A stretch of DNA of 6,081 bases from an uncultured Lachnospiraceae bacterium (GTDB lineage: Bacteria; Bacillota; Clostridia; Lachnospirales; Lachnospiraceae), in NCBI GenBank assembly GCA_902803635.1, contig CADCQU010000360.1, positions 1-6,081 on the forward strand. The letters run 5' to 3'. Of the stretch, positions 1-6,081 are shown piece after piece. Positions within the stretch are counted from its first letter, which is position 1; each line of letters starts with the position of its first letter. The notes beneath the pieces are model-generated. The model was not told where the DNA came from. It made no database searches and saw nothing but the letters and a program-made list of their open reading frames with translations. The position numbers and the translations under genes were made by a program.

Positions 1-1050
1 ACGGAGGAGACCCCGGAGGGCACCGACCAGGAGGCACTTCTTACCTATTTAAAGAAGGTTTCCGACGAGGGCATGCAGCTCTCCGAAAACCTCGTCGACG
101 TCCGCCTGATCGCGCAGTCCACGCACATTTCCAAGCTCTTCCTCACGAAAAACCGTGATCTCCGCCAGACCTACGTCTACTCGGAGGCCGCCGTGTTCCC
201 CATTGCCCAGAAGGACGGGAAGATGGTCTCGGCCTACGGAAGCGTCTCGGGCCGTGTGGGGCCGGAGCTTTTCGCAAAGCTTTCCGGCAAGGTTGCCGAC
301 GCGGTGAAGAACGTCGAGGAGCTGCTTGCGGCCGAGAGGATCGAGCCGGGTGAGTACGATATCATCGCTTCCCCGGAGGTCGCCGGCCTCATCGCCCACG
401 AGGCCTTCGGCCACGGTGTAGAGATGGACATGTTCGTCAAGGGGCGGGCCCTCGGCGCGGACTACATTGGCAAGCGTGTCGGCTCGGACCTCGTGACCAT
501 GCACGAGGGTGCCCTCTGCGCGACCGATGTCACCACCTACGCCTTTGACGACGAGGGAACCCTCGCGGGCGATGTCATCGAGATCGAGAACGGCATCCTG
601 CGCACCGGCATTTGTGATGCCCTCTCGGCCCTGCGACTCGGCATCGCCCCGACCGGCAACGGCAAACGCGAGAATTTTGAACACAAAGTATATACTCGAA
701 TGACAAACACGATTTTTGATTCGGGCGAGAGCACCCTGGAGGAGATGATTGCCTCCATCGACTTCGGCTACCTCCTCGTCGGGATGCAGTCCGGCATGGA
801 GGATCCGAAGCACTGGGGCATCCAGTGCATCATCGACCGCGGCTTCGAGATCCGGGACGGGAAGCTTACCGGCAAAATTGTCGCGCCGGTGGTCATGACC
901 GGCTACGTGCCGGAGCTTCTGGGCTCGATTTCGATGGTGAGTCGTGACCGCCAGGTCTTCGGCAGCGGCGGCTGCGGCAAGGGCTACAAGGAATGGGTCA
1001 AGGTGGCCGACGGCGGCCCCTATCTTAAGGCGAAAGCGAGGCTGGGATGA
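1..1050 (+). CDS. tldD: TldD-type zinc metalloprotease, C-terminal part (5' end outside window)
   Basis: The frame is open from base 1, so the gene starts upstream; the ATG at 73 is internal and has no clear Shine-Dalgarno. About 349 residues are visible, while TldD proteins are usually about 450-480 residues, so roughly 100-130 are missing. The diagnostic HExxxH motif reads HEAFGH (bases 397-414, visible residues 133-138), followed by GVEMD. The conserved RMTNT segment lies near base 700, and a C-terminal GSGGCGKG motif carries the cysteine (bases 973-975) expected to be the third zinc ligand. In the known family, TldD carries the metal site and pairs with TldE to degrade unfolded peptides, for example removing the microcin B17 leader and degrading CcdA in E. 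coli. It should be cytoplasmic, with no membrane segment in the visible part. The stop codon overlaps the start of the partner gene (ATGA), which indicates translational coupling. The family call is secure; the natural substrate here is unknown. Confidence 0.93.
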   Translation, partial: TEETPEGTDQEALLTYLKKVSDEGMQLSENLVDVRLIAQSTHISKLFLTKNRDLRQTYVYSEAAVFPIAQKDGKMVSAYGSVSGRVGPELFAKLSGKVADAVKNVEELLAAERIEPGEYDIIASPEVAGLIAHEAFGHGVEMDMFVKGRALGADYIGKRVGSDLVTMHEGALCATDVTTYAFDDEGTLAGDVIEIENGILRTGICDALSALRLGIAPTGNGKRENFEHKVYTRMTNTIFDSGESTLEEMIASIDFGYLLVGMQSGMEDPKHWGIQCIIDRGFEIRDGKLTGKIVAPVVMTGYVPELLGSISMVSRDRQVFGSGGCGKGYKEWVKVADGGPYLKAKARLG

Positions 1051-2333
1051 TGAACGAGATGCTTTTGGAGATCCTCCGGACTTACGCGACGGATGGCTAT
1101 GAGGTCACCGACGTGGAGACGGAGGGCTGGGAATTTTATTTTATCGGGCACAAGCTGGACCAGAGCCGGGCGAAAAATACCCGCCACACTTGGGTTAGCG
1201 TCTACAAAAAGAGCGGGGACGGCGCCTTCCTCGGCAAGGCCTCGGGTGAGATCGCGCCGACGGCCACGCGCGATGAGGCGGAGGAGATGGTGAAAAAGCT
1301 TCTCTTCCAGGCCTCACTGGTGAAGAACCCGTATTACGAGCTGGTGAAGCCCTCGCCGGCGGCCCCGCAGGAGGTGGCAAATGTTCCCTCCCCGGCGGAG
1401 ATGGCGGCGGATTTCCTTCAAGTGGTGCGAAACCTTCCGGAGACGGCAAATGAGGACGTCAACTCCTATGAGATCTTTGTGAATCGCAAGAAGAAACATT
1501 TTGTAAATTCTGAGGGCGTGGATGTTGCCTCGGAGTATCCCTCCTCGATGCTGGAGGTCGTCGTGAACGCCCGCAAGGACGGCGAGGAGATTGAGCTCTA
1601 CCGGAATTACACCTCCGGGAGCTGCGGTGCAAAGGAGTTGGCCGAGGACCTTTCGAAAACGCTCGTGGTTGGCCGCGACCGTCTTTTGGCGGAGCCGACG
1701 CCTGTAAACGGCGATTTCCCGGTGGTCTTTACGACAAATGCCGCCCTCGAGCTTTACAGCTATTTCACGGGCCGCCTCTCCACGAACATGATTTACCAGC
1801 AGATTTCCGACTGGCTGCCCGGGAAGGATGTCATGGAGGGGGCAAATGGCGACCGGTTCACAATCCGGAGCGTCCGGTATTTGCCAAATTCCTCGAAAAA
1901 TGCGGCCTACGATGGCGAGGGCTCGCCGATTCGCGACGAGACGTTCCTGGAGGCTGGTATTGTGAAGGCAAATTTTGGCTCGCGTCAGTTTTCCTGGTAT
2001 CTGGGCCTTACGGATGCCTTCCAGCCGGGCAACCTTGTCGTGGAGGGCGGCACGAGGAGCGAGGAGGAGCTCCGTGAGGGTACCTACCTGGAGCTTGTTG
2101 AATTCTCCGACTTCCAGGTGGATGTCCTCAGCGGTGACATCGCGAGCGAGATTCGCCTCGGCTACCTCTTTGAAAATGGCAAGGTTCGCATCATCTCGGG
2201 CGGTTCGGTCTCCGGGAATATGCGGGAGGCTTTAAAGGAAATGCGGGCGAGCCGCGAAGGGCGGCAGTACGACAACTACGTCGTCCCGGCCCTCACGCGT
2301 ATCGAACGCCTGACGATTACGGCGGCGGTTTGA
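1047..2333 (+). CDS. tldE: TldE/PmbA-type partner subunit of the TldD protease
   Basis: This 428-residue protein is close to the usual TldE/PmbA length (about 430-450). It is recognised by its position directly after tldD and by a C-terminal block typical of the family: FSDFQVDVLSGDIASEIRLG (residues 353-372), then LFENGKVR and a GGSVSGN turn (385-391), ending in a VPALTRIERLTITAAV-like tail. There is no HExxxH; the corresponding region (about residues 228-244) has NAALELYSY. This fits the known non-metal-binding role of TldE, which completes the heterodimer that encloses the TldD active site. The start at 1047 overlaps the tldD stop by four bases, preceded by a weak GAGG (1038-1041). The ATGs at 1050 and 1059 are possible alternatives with slightly different spacing. 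No signal peptide or membrane segment is evident, so it should act in the cytoplasm. It has no independent promoter that I can see. Confidence 0.9.
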   Translation: MMNEMLLEILRTYATDGYEVTDVETEGWEFYFIGHKLDQSRAKNTRHTWVSVYKKSGDGAFLGKASGEIAPTATRDEAEEMVKKLLFQASLVKNPYYELVKPSPAAPQEVANVPSPAEMAADFLQVVRNLPETANEDVNSYEIFVNRKKKHFVNSEGVDVASEYPSSMLEVVVNARKDGEEIELYRNYTSGSCGAKELAEDLSKTLVVGRDRLLAEPTPVNGDFPVVFTTNAALELYSYFTGRLSTNMIYQQISDWLPGKDVMEGANGDRFTIRSVRYLPNSSKNAAYDGEGSPIRDETFLEAGIVKANFGSRQFSWYLGLTDAFQPGNLVVEGGTRSEEELREGTYLELVEFSDFQVDVLSGDIASEIRLGYLFENGKVRIISGGSVSGNMREALKEMRASREGRQYDNYVVPALTRIERLTITAAV

Positions 2334-2400
2334 GTTCTTGAAAAACAACGTTGGCGGCGGAAATATACGGTTTTGCGTATTTTAGCCGGGCGTTGAAGGA

Positions 2401-2406
2401 AAGGAG
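2401..2406 (+). promoter_or_regulatory. Shine-Dalgarno of the C11 peptidase gene
   Basis: AAGGAG lies 5 bases before the ATG at 2412. It is a strong, near-consensus site that fixes the start of the downstream gene. It is much stronger than the site before the tldE-type gene. Confidence 0.85.
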
Positions 2407-2411
2407 TAATT

Positions 2412-4883
2412 ATGGCAAATACACCACAGGGAAGAGAGAAAAATGTGACCGGTCCGGGTCTTGGCGTGCATCGCCGGGGCGCGGCCGGCACCGGTTCCGT
2501 AGGAAATGGCGGGCGTCCCGGCTCGTCCTCGGGCGGAGGCGGCGTTAACCTTGGCGGAGGCGGCGGGAAGTCGTCCGGCTCCGGTGGGAGCGGCGGTCAA
2601 CGCGGCGGCGGCGGTTCGCCCATCGTGATTATCGTCGTCCTGGTGGTCCTCCTTCTGGGAGGGGGCGGCGGCATCGGCGCCCTCACGGGACTTTTCGGCG
2701 GCGGCAGCTCGACGAGCTCGACGACCTACTCGCAGGGAACCGTGAACCAGGGCACCGTAAGCTCCTCCAACACGGGAAGCTCCTCCTCTGCCGCGTCCCT
2801 CAACAGCAGCGCGAGCCTTTTCAGCCTTCTCACCGGCGGCAGCTCGGCCGAGACCTCGACGGGCTGGGATTCGGGTAACAACACGGTGGCCTCCGTGGAC
2901 ACGCAGGTTGCCAAGGAAGCCCGCAAGAAGTTTACCACCATCCGCGGCAACGGCAAGGATGTTGTGACAATCCTCGTTTATCTCTGCGGTACGGATCTGG
3001 AGTCCAAGCACGGTATGGCCTCCCGCGACCTGCAGGAGATGGCCAGTGCGGACATTGCGGATAATGTGAATATTATTGTCTACACCGGCGGCTGCAAAAA
3101 ATGGAAGACCGACGGCATTTCCAACTCCGTGAACCAGATTTACAAGGTCACGAAGGGGCAGATGAAGGTACTGGAGCGCGACATGGGGAGCGCGGCGATG
3201 ACCCTGCCCTCCACGCTTTCCTCCTTTATCCAATACGGAAAGAAAAACTACCCGGCCAACCGCACGATGCTAATCTTCTGGGACCACGGCGGCGGATCGC
3301 TCTCGGGCTACGGCTACGACGAGAAAAATGCCTCCTCCGGTTCGATGACCCTCTCGGGCATCCAGAAGGCCCTGAAGGACGGTGGCCAGAAGTTCGATTT
3401 CGTCGGCTTTGATGCCTGCCTCATGGCGACGGCGGAGACGGGCCTCATGCTCTCGGATTTTGCCGACTACATGATCGCCTCCGAGGAGACCGAGCCGGGC
3501 ATCGGCTGGTACTACACCAACTGGCTAGGCGCCCTCTCGAAAAATACCTCCCTGCCGACGCTTGACATCGGCCGCCAGATCGTGGACGACTTCGTCTCCA
3601 CCTGCGCGAGCCAGTGCCGCGGCCAGAAGACCACCCTCTCGGTGGTAGACCTGGCTGAGCTCGGCGAGACCCTCGGCGACGACCTCAAGGCATTTGCCAC
3701 GAGCACAAAGAGCCTCATCACCGGGAACCAGTACAAGAAGGTTTCCACGGCCCGTAACAACAGCCGGGAATTTGCCGCGTCCTCGAAAATTGACCAGATC
3801 GACCTCGTGCATTTTTCAAAGAACCTTGGGACGAAGGAGGGCGACGCGCTGGCGAAGACCCTGCTCTCCGCCATCAAGTACAACCGCACCTCGTCCAATA
3901 TGACAAATGCCTACGGCCTGTCGGCATATTTCCCGCTTCGGAAGACCAGCAAGGTGGATTCGGCGGTCGCGACCTACAATGCGATTGGCATGGACGGTTC
4001 CTATGCGGACTGCATCCGTGAATTTGCAAGCCTTGAGGTCGCGGGTCAGGCGGCGACGGGCGGAACGAACACGAACCTTGGTTCCTTCCTTGGCAGCGGC
4101 AGCCAGAACCAGTCCTCAGGCGACGTTTTCGGGCTTCTGGAATCCTTCCTCGGCGATTCCGGTTCAGGCAGCGGGAGCGGCCTCTTTGGCTTCCTCACCG
4201 GCCGCAGCATGCCGGCGGATGAGATGGCGAAGTATATCGACGAGAACCGCTTTGACGTGAGCCTCCTGCAATGGAAGGAAAACGACAAGGGACAGAAGGT
4301 CATCTCGCTTCCGAAGGAGCAGTGGGAGCTCGTCGAGAATCTCGACCTCTCGGTCTACTTTGACGATGGCGAGGGCTACGTGGATCTTGGCCTCGACAAC
4401 GTGTTTACCATCAACGACGACAAGGAGCTGGTCGCGGAATTTGACAATACCTGGATTTCCATCAACAACCAGCCGGTGGCCTACTACCATGTGGACACGA
4501 CGGTGGAGGGCGACAGCTACACCATCACCGGGCGGGTGCCTTGCCTTCTCAATGAGCAGCTGGTGAACCTCATTCTGGTCTTTACCGACAAGGAGCCGAA
4601 GGGCTACATCGCGGGCGCGGCCCCGGTGTATGATGAGATCACGGAGACCTCGACGACGGCGAAGGGCCTTATCGAGCTCGTTCCCGGCGACACGCTCGAC
4701 TTCCTCTGCGACTTCTATGATTACAACGGAAAGAAAGACGAGAATTATTACTATCTGGGCGAGCCGATGACGGTGACCGCGGAGATGGTCATCTCCAACA
4801 CGGACCTCGGAAAGGGCGGCTTCAGCGCCATGTACCGCTTCGCCGACATTTACCAGCAGCAGTACTGGACGCCGAAGTTCTAA
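2412..4883 (+). CDS. Membrane-anchored clostripain-family (peptidase C11) cysteine protease
   Basis: 823 residues. Residues 1-69 are basic and Gly/Ser-rich, with an N-terminal GREKNVTGPG...VHRRG motif. A hydrophobic helix spans about 70-82 (PIVIIVVLVVLLL). The many Arg/Lys residues before it and none just after predict a type II (N-in, C-out) anchor. A Gly/Ser/Thr linker runs to about 165. The C11 domain covers about 180-540: VTILVYLCGTDLES (185-198), WDHGGG with the predicted catalytic His292, GFDACLM with the predicted catalytic Cys336, and ASEETEPGIGW (356-366). These are the hallmarks of clostripain-type proteases, which in characterised members cleave after Arg or Lys. A second Gly/Ser-rich linker (about 545-600) leads to a C-terminal region (about 600-823) that looks beta-rich and that I do not recognise. 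A strong Shine-Dalgarno supports the start. The gene lies 78 bp after tldE and 37 bp before the NodB-like gene. Both catalytic residues are present, so it is probably active; its substrate is unknown. Confidence 0.9.
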   Translation: MANTPQGREKNVTGPGLGVHRRGAAGTGSVGNGGRPGSSSGGGGVNLGGGGGKSSGSGGSGGQRGGGGSPIVIIVVLVVLLLGGGGGIGALTGLFGGGSSTSSTTYSQGTVNQGTVSSSNTGSSSSAASLNSSASLFSLLTGGSSAETSTGWDSGNNTVASVDTQVAKEARKKFTTIRGNGKDVVTILVYLCGTDLESKHGMASRDLQEMASADIADNVNIIVYTGGCKKWKTDGISNSVNQIYKVTKGQMKVLERDMGSAAMTLPSTLSSFIQYGKKNYPANRTMLIFWDHGGGSLSGYGYDEKNASSGSMTLSGIQKALKDGGQKFDFVGFDACLMATAETGLMLSDFADYMIASEETEPGIGWYYTNWLGALSKNTSLPTLDIGRQIVDDFVSTCASQCRGQKTTLSVVDLAELGETLGDDLKAFATSTKSLITGNQYKKVSTARNNSREFAASSKIDQIDLVHFSKNLGTKEGDALAKTLLSAIKYNRTSSNMTNAYGLSAYFPLRKTSKVDSAVATYNAIGMDGSYADCIREFASLEVAGQAATGGTNTNLGSFLGSGSQNQSSGDVFGLLESFLGDSGSGSGSGLFGFLTGRSMPADEMAKYIDENRFDVSLLQWKENDKGQKVISLPKEQWELVENLDLSVYFDDGEGYVDLGLDNVFTINDDKELVAEFDNTWISINNQPVAYYHVDTTVEGDSYTITGRVPCLLNEQLVNLILVFTDKEPKGYIAGAAPVYDEITETSTTAKGLIELVPGDTLDFLCDFYDYNGKKDENYYYLGEPMTVTAEMVISNTDLGKGGFSAMYRFADIYQQQYWTPKF

Positions 4884-4910
4884 AAGGATTTTGCTGCCAA
4901 CATCAAAACA

Positions 4911-4916
4911 GGGAGG
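4911..4916 (+). promoter_or_regulatory. Shine-Dalgarno that sets the start of the NodB-like gene
   Basis: GGGAGG ends 4 bases before the ATG at 4921. It decides the start: the frame is open further upstream to a TTG at 4891, but that codon has no ribosome-binding site and would add ten residues (ending KQGGG) that are translated from the Shine-Dalgarno region itself. Confidence 0.8.
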
Positions 4917-4920
4917 GGGC

Positions 4921-5841
4921 ATGGCTGACGAGAAGAAAAAGGAACCGAAACCGCTGGGACCCCAGAAAATGACCCTGGGCATTTGGGTGGGCATGCTTTT
5001 CCCCGTTGTACTCATGCTGGTGATTGTCGCGTTGCTCTTCCAGAGCAAGGGAGATGGTGAGAATGACGCAAGAAGTCCCTTTGAATTTCCGCTGACGGAC
5101 ACGCAGGAGGGCGGCTCCTTGAAAGGGGGAGACAATACCGAGCCCCAGAGCAGAAAAGCAGTGCGCGGCGACATGGAGGCGTCTCCGGAACGGACGAAGT
5201 GGAATTACACCAAGGGGCAGAAAAGCGTCTATCTGACATTTGACGGCGGGCCTTCGAACGTGACAGGCAGAATTCTCGACACTCTCGACCAATGCAACGT
5301 CAAGGCGACGTTTTTTGTCTGCTATCATAATCCGGAGTACGCGGACGTCATCGCCGAAGCTGCCTCACGGGGGCATTCCATCGGCATGCTTACCTACAGC
5401 AATCGCTACGATGTCTGCTATACCTCGGAAGATGCGTATTTTGCGGATTTGAACAGGCTTGGAGAGAAGCTGAAGGAGAAGCTTGGCTATGTACCCTTCC
5501 TCATCCGCTTTCCCGGCGGTTCCTCCAACGAGGGTTCGAGGGAATATTGCGAGGGAATCATGAGCCGGCTTTCGGGGCAGGTCATAGAGCGGGGTTATCA
5601 ATACTGGGACTGGAATGTAAATGCAGGCGATGCGGCTCCGATGTCCGCCGACGAGATTGTGGAGAAGGTGTTCTCCGAGACGGAGGGCGACAATATCGTA
5701 CTGCTTCTGCATGACGGCGAGGGAAAAGAGACGACGGCGGAGGCGCTTAAACGCATCATTGAGGGCTTCGATGCCCGCGGCTATAGCTTCGCCGCCATCG
5801 ACCGCGAAACGCTGGTTGTACACGAGAGAATCAGGAATTAG
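4921..5841 (+). CDS. Membrane-anchored NodB/CE4-fold protein, predicted metal-site-deficient (pseudo-deacetylase)
   Basis: 306 residues. A short Lys-rich cytoplasmic tail (1-18) precedes one membrane helix (about 19-40), then a hydrophilic linker (about 41-100) and a NodB-homology domain (about 103-295), so the domain should face outward. CE4 enzymes of this layout deacetylate peptidoglycan or other surface polysaccharides. Motif 1 reads TFDGGPS: the catalytic-base Asp (D108) is kept, but the metal-binding second Asp is Gly109. Motif 2, normally HxxxH, reads LTYSN (157-161), so both metal-binding His residues are replaced by Leu and Asn. Motif 3 (RFPGGS, 196-201), the WDWNVNAGDA segment (229-238) and LLHD with the predicted catalytic His264 are kept. 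All three metal ligands are therefore lost while the fold appears intact, which suggests a binding or regulatory role rather than metal-dependent deacetylation. It is probably co-transcribed with the protease gene, 37 bp upstream. The fold call is secure; loss of activity is inferred. Confidence 0.88.
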   Translation: MADEKKKEPKPLGPQKMTLGIWVGMLFPVVLMLVIVALLFQSKGDGENDARSPFEFPLTDTQEGGSLKGGDNTEPQSRKAVRGDMEASPERTKWNYTKGQKSVYLTFDGGPSNVTGRILDTLDQCNVKATFFVCYHNPEYADVIAEAASRGHSIGMLTYSNRYDVCYTSEDAYFADLNRLGEKLKEKLGYVPFLIRFPGGSSNEGSREYCEGIMSRLSGQVIERGYQYWDWNVNAGDAAPMSADEIVEKVFSETEGDNIVLLLHDGEGKETTAEALKRIIEGFDARGYSFAAIDRETLVVHERIRN

Positions 5842-5870
5842 GATTTTTATCCGAAAAAGAAAATTTCTGA

Positions 5871-5884
5871 ATTTTTTAAAAAAT
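5871..5884. repeat. Perfect AT palindrome
   Basis: ATTTTTTAAAAAAT is a 14-base perfect palindrome 29 bases after the NodB-like stop codon, within an AT-rich stretch (5841-5900). It has no GC stem and no loop, so it is not a convincing intrinsic terminator. Immediately upstream of the promoter it could act as an UP-like or bent-DNA element, but that is a guess. Confidence 0.45.
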
Positions 5885-5885
5885 G

Positions 5886-5914
5886 TAGAAACTTTTTGTC
5901 AGAAGTGGTATAAT
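5886..5914 (+). promoter_or_regulatory. Extended -10 promoter reading rightward
   Basis: TGGTATAAT (5906-5914) matches the extended -10 consensus TGnTATAAT exactly. A weak -35 candidate, TAGAAA (5886-5891, four of six positions), lies 17 bases upstream, and AT-rich DNA precedes it. Transcription would begin near 5921 and run to the right edge. No normal-sized gene follows within the window; only a 9-codon reading frame (5940-5969) and the palindromic repeat lie downstream. It probably serves a gene or RNA beyond the edge. Confidence 0.6.
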
Positions 5915-6018
5915 TCCATGGAAGGCAAGGGCTAATTTCATGCGCAATTTACATATCACCAGGAAATAGTTACAGTTCAGCCCCGTCGAAAATTGACGCT
6001 TTGTTTTGTAAAGGAATT

Positions 6019-6081
6019 GTCATTCTGAGCGAAGCGAAGAATCCCGTAAGATTTCTCGTAAAGTTGACGGGATTCTTCGTC
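6019..6081. repeat. Dispersed palindromic intergenic repeat, left part (runs off the window)
   Basis: The segment begins GTCATTCTGAGCGAAGCG and contains a perfect 13-base inverted repeat: CGAAGAATCCCGT (6035-6047) and ACGGGATTCTTCG (6067-6079), separated by 19 bases. The outer GTCATTCTGAGCGAAGCGAA block has no partner inside the window, but the right arm is still continuing (TTCGTC) at the last base, so the full element probably extends beyond it. From memory, GTCATTCTGAGCGAAGCGAAGAATC is a common intergenic repeat across many unrelated bacterial genomes; I could not verify its copy number here. It could form a stem-loop in RNA or be a non-autonomous mobile repeat. It has no T-tract inside the window to make it a terminator. 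Confidence 0.7.

Noticed and set aside
664..720. AT-rich patch within the tldD-type gene, including a TATACT-like sequence.
   Set aside because: It encodes the conserved TldD segment around RMTNT in an uninterrupted frame. The local composition is best explained by coding content, and no -35 or gene start fits.
2338..2369. Possible promoter before the C11 gene: TTGAAA (2338-2343) with AAATAT (17-base spacing) or TATACG (20-base spacing).
   Set aside because: The -35 is reasonable but neither -10 candidate is both well matched and well spaced. A weak internal promoter is possible, but I would not annotate it.
2365..2380. Small inverted repeat ATACG-gttttg-CGTAT in the gap before the C11 gene.
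   Set aside because: Only a 5-base stem with no T-tract. It is too weak for a terminator or a confident operator.
2530..2720. GGC-rich tandem-like DNA in the C11 gene as a possible repeat array.
   Set aside because: It is irregular and in frame, encoding a Gly/Ser-rich linker around the membrane helix. There is no fixed unit or spacing, so it is not an array or CRISPR.
2382..3233. Long minus-strand reading frame of about 283 codons across the start of the C11 gene.
   Set aside because: It is a shadow of GC-rich, Gly/Ser-rich coding DNA. Its translation is low-complexity Ala/Arg/Gly with no recognisable domain, while the plus strand has a clear family match and Shine-Dalgarno.
4891..4920. 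Upstream TTG start for the NodB-like protein.
   Set aside because: It has no ribosome-binding site, while GGGAGG sits at proper distance from the ATG at 4921.
4164..5174. Minus-strand reading frame of about 336 codons across the C11/NodB-like junction.
   Set aside because: It spans two well-supported plus-strand genes and their junction, and its product shows no family features.
5841..5852. GGAT-TTTT-ATCC hairpin directly after the NodB-like stop as a terminator.
   Set aside because: The stem is only four base pairs and is followed by an A-rich run (CGAAAAAG) rather than T residues.

Overview
The window looks like an ordinary chromosomal stretch of a high-GC Firmicute, most likely a Lachnospiraceae-type gut anaerobe. 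This placement is inferred from three things: a TldD/TldE pair, a membrane-anchored clostripain-family protease whose N-terminus carries a GREKNVTGPG...VHRRG...GTGSVG-type motif that I associate from memory with this family, and a membrane-anchored NodB-type protein with a TFDxGPS...YWDWNVNAGDA signature. Coding DNA is strongly GC-rich, and the last 240 bases are clearly more AT-rich. All four genes lie on the + strand. The long minus-strand and alternate-frame ORFs are shadows of this GC-rich coding sequence.

Layout: (1) positions 1-1050, the C-terminal ~349 residues of a TldD-type metalloprotease, cut by the left edge; (2) 1047-2333, its TldE/PmbA-type partner, overlapping by ATGA; (3) a 78-bp gap with a strong Shine-Dalgarno, then 2412-4883, an 823-residue type II membrane protein with a peptidase C11 (clostripain) domain and a C-terminal region I cannot assign; (4) 37 bp later, 4921-5841, a 306-residue membrane-anchored CE4/NodB-fold protein; (5) 5842-6081, an AT-rich intergenic region with a perfect AT palindrome, a textbook extended -10 promoter pointing rightward, and the left part of a dispersed palindromic repeat running off the window.

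How the genes may work together: TldD and TldE should form a cytoplasmic heterodimeric zinc protease that acts on unfolded or leader peptides. The C11 protein and the NodB-like protein are both predicted to be N-in, C-out, presenting their domains at the outer face of the membrane, and they are probably co-transcribed. No strong promoter or terminator was found between any of the four genes, so they may form a single operon, although the 78-bp gap could hold a weak internal promoter.

The most noteworthy observation is that the NodB-like protein has lost all three metal ligands of the CE4 deacetylase site (Asp, His, His to Gly, Leu, Asn) but keeps the predicted catalytic base, the RFPGG motif and the LLHD histidine. 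This suggests a pseudo-deacetylase encoded beside an extracellular protease.
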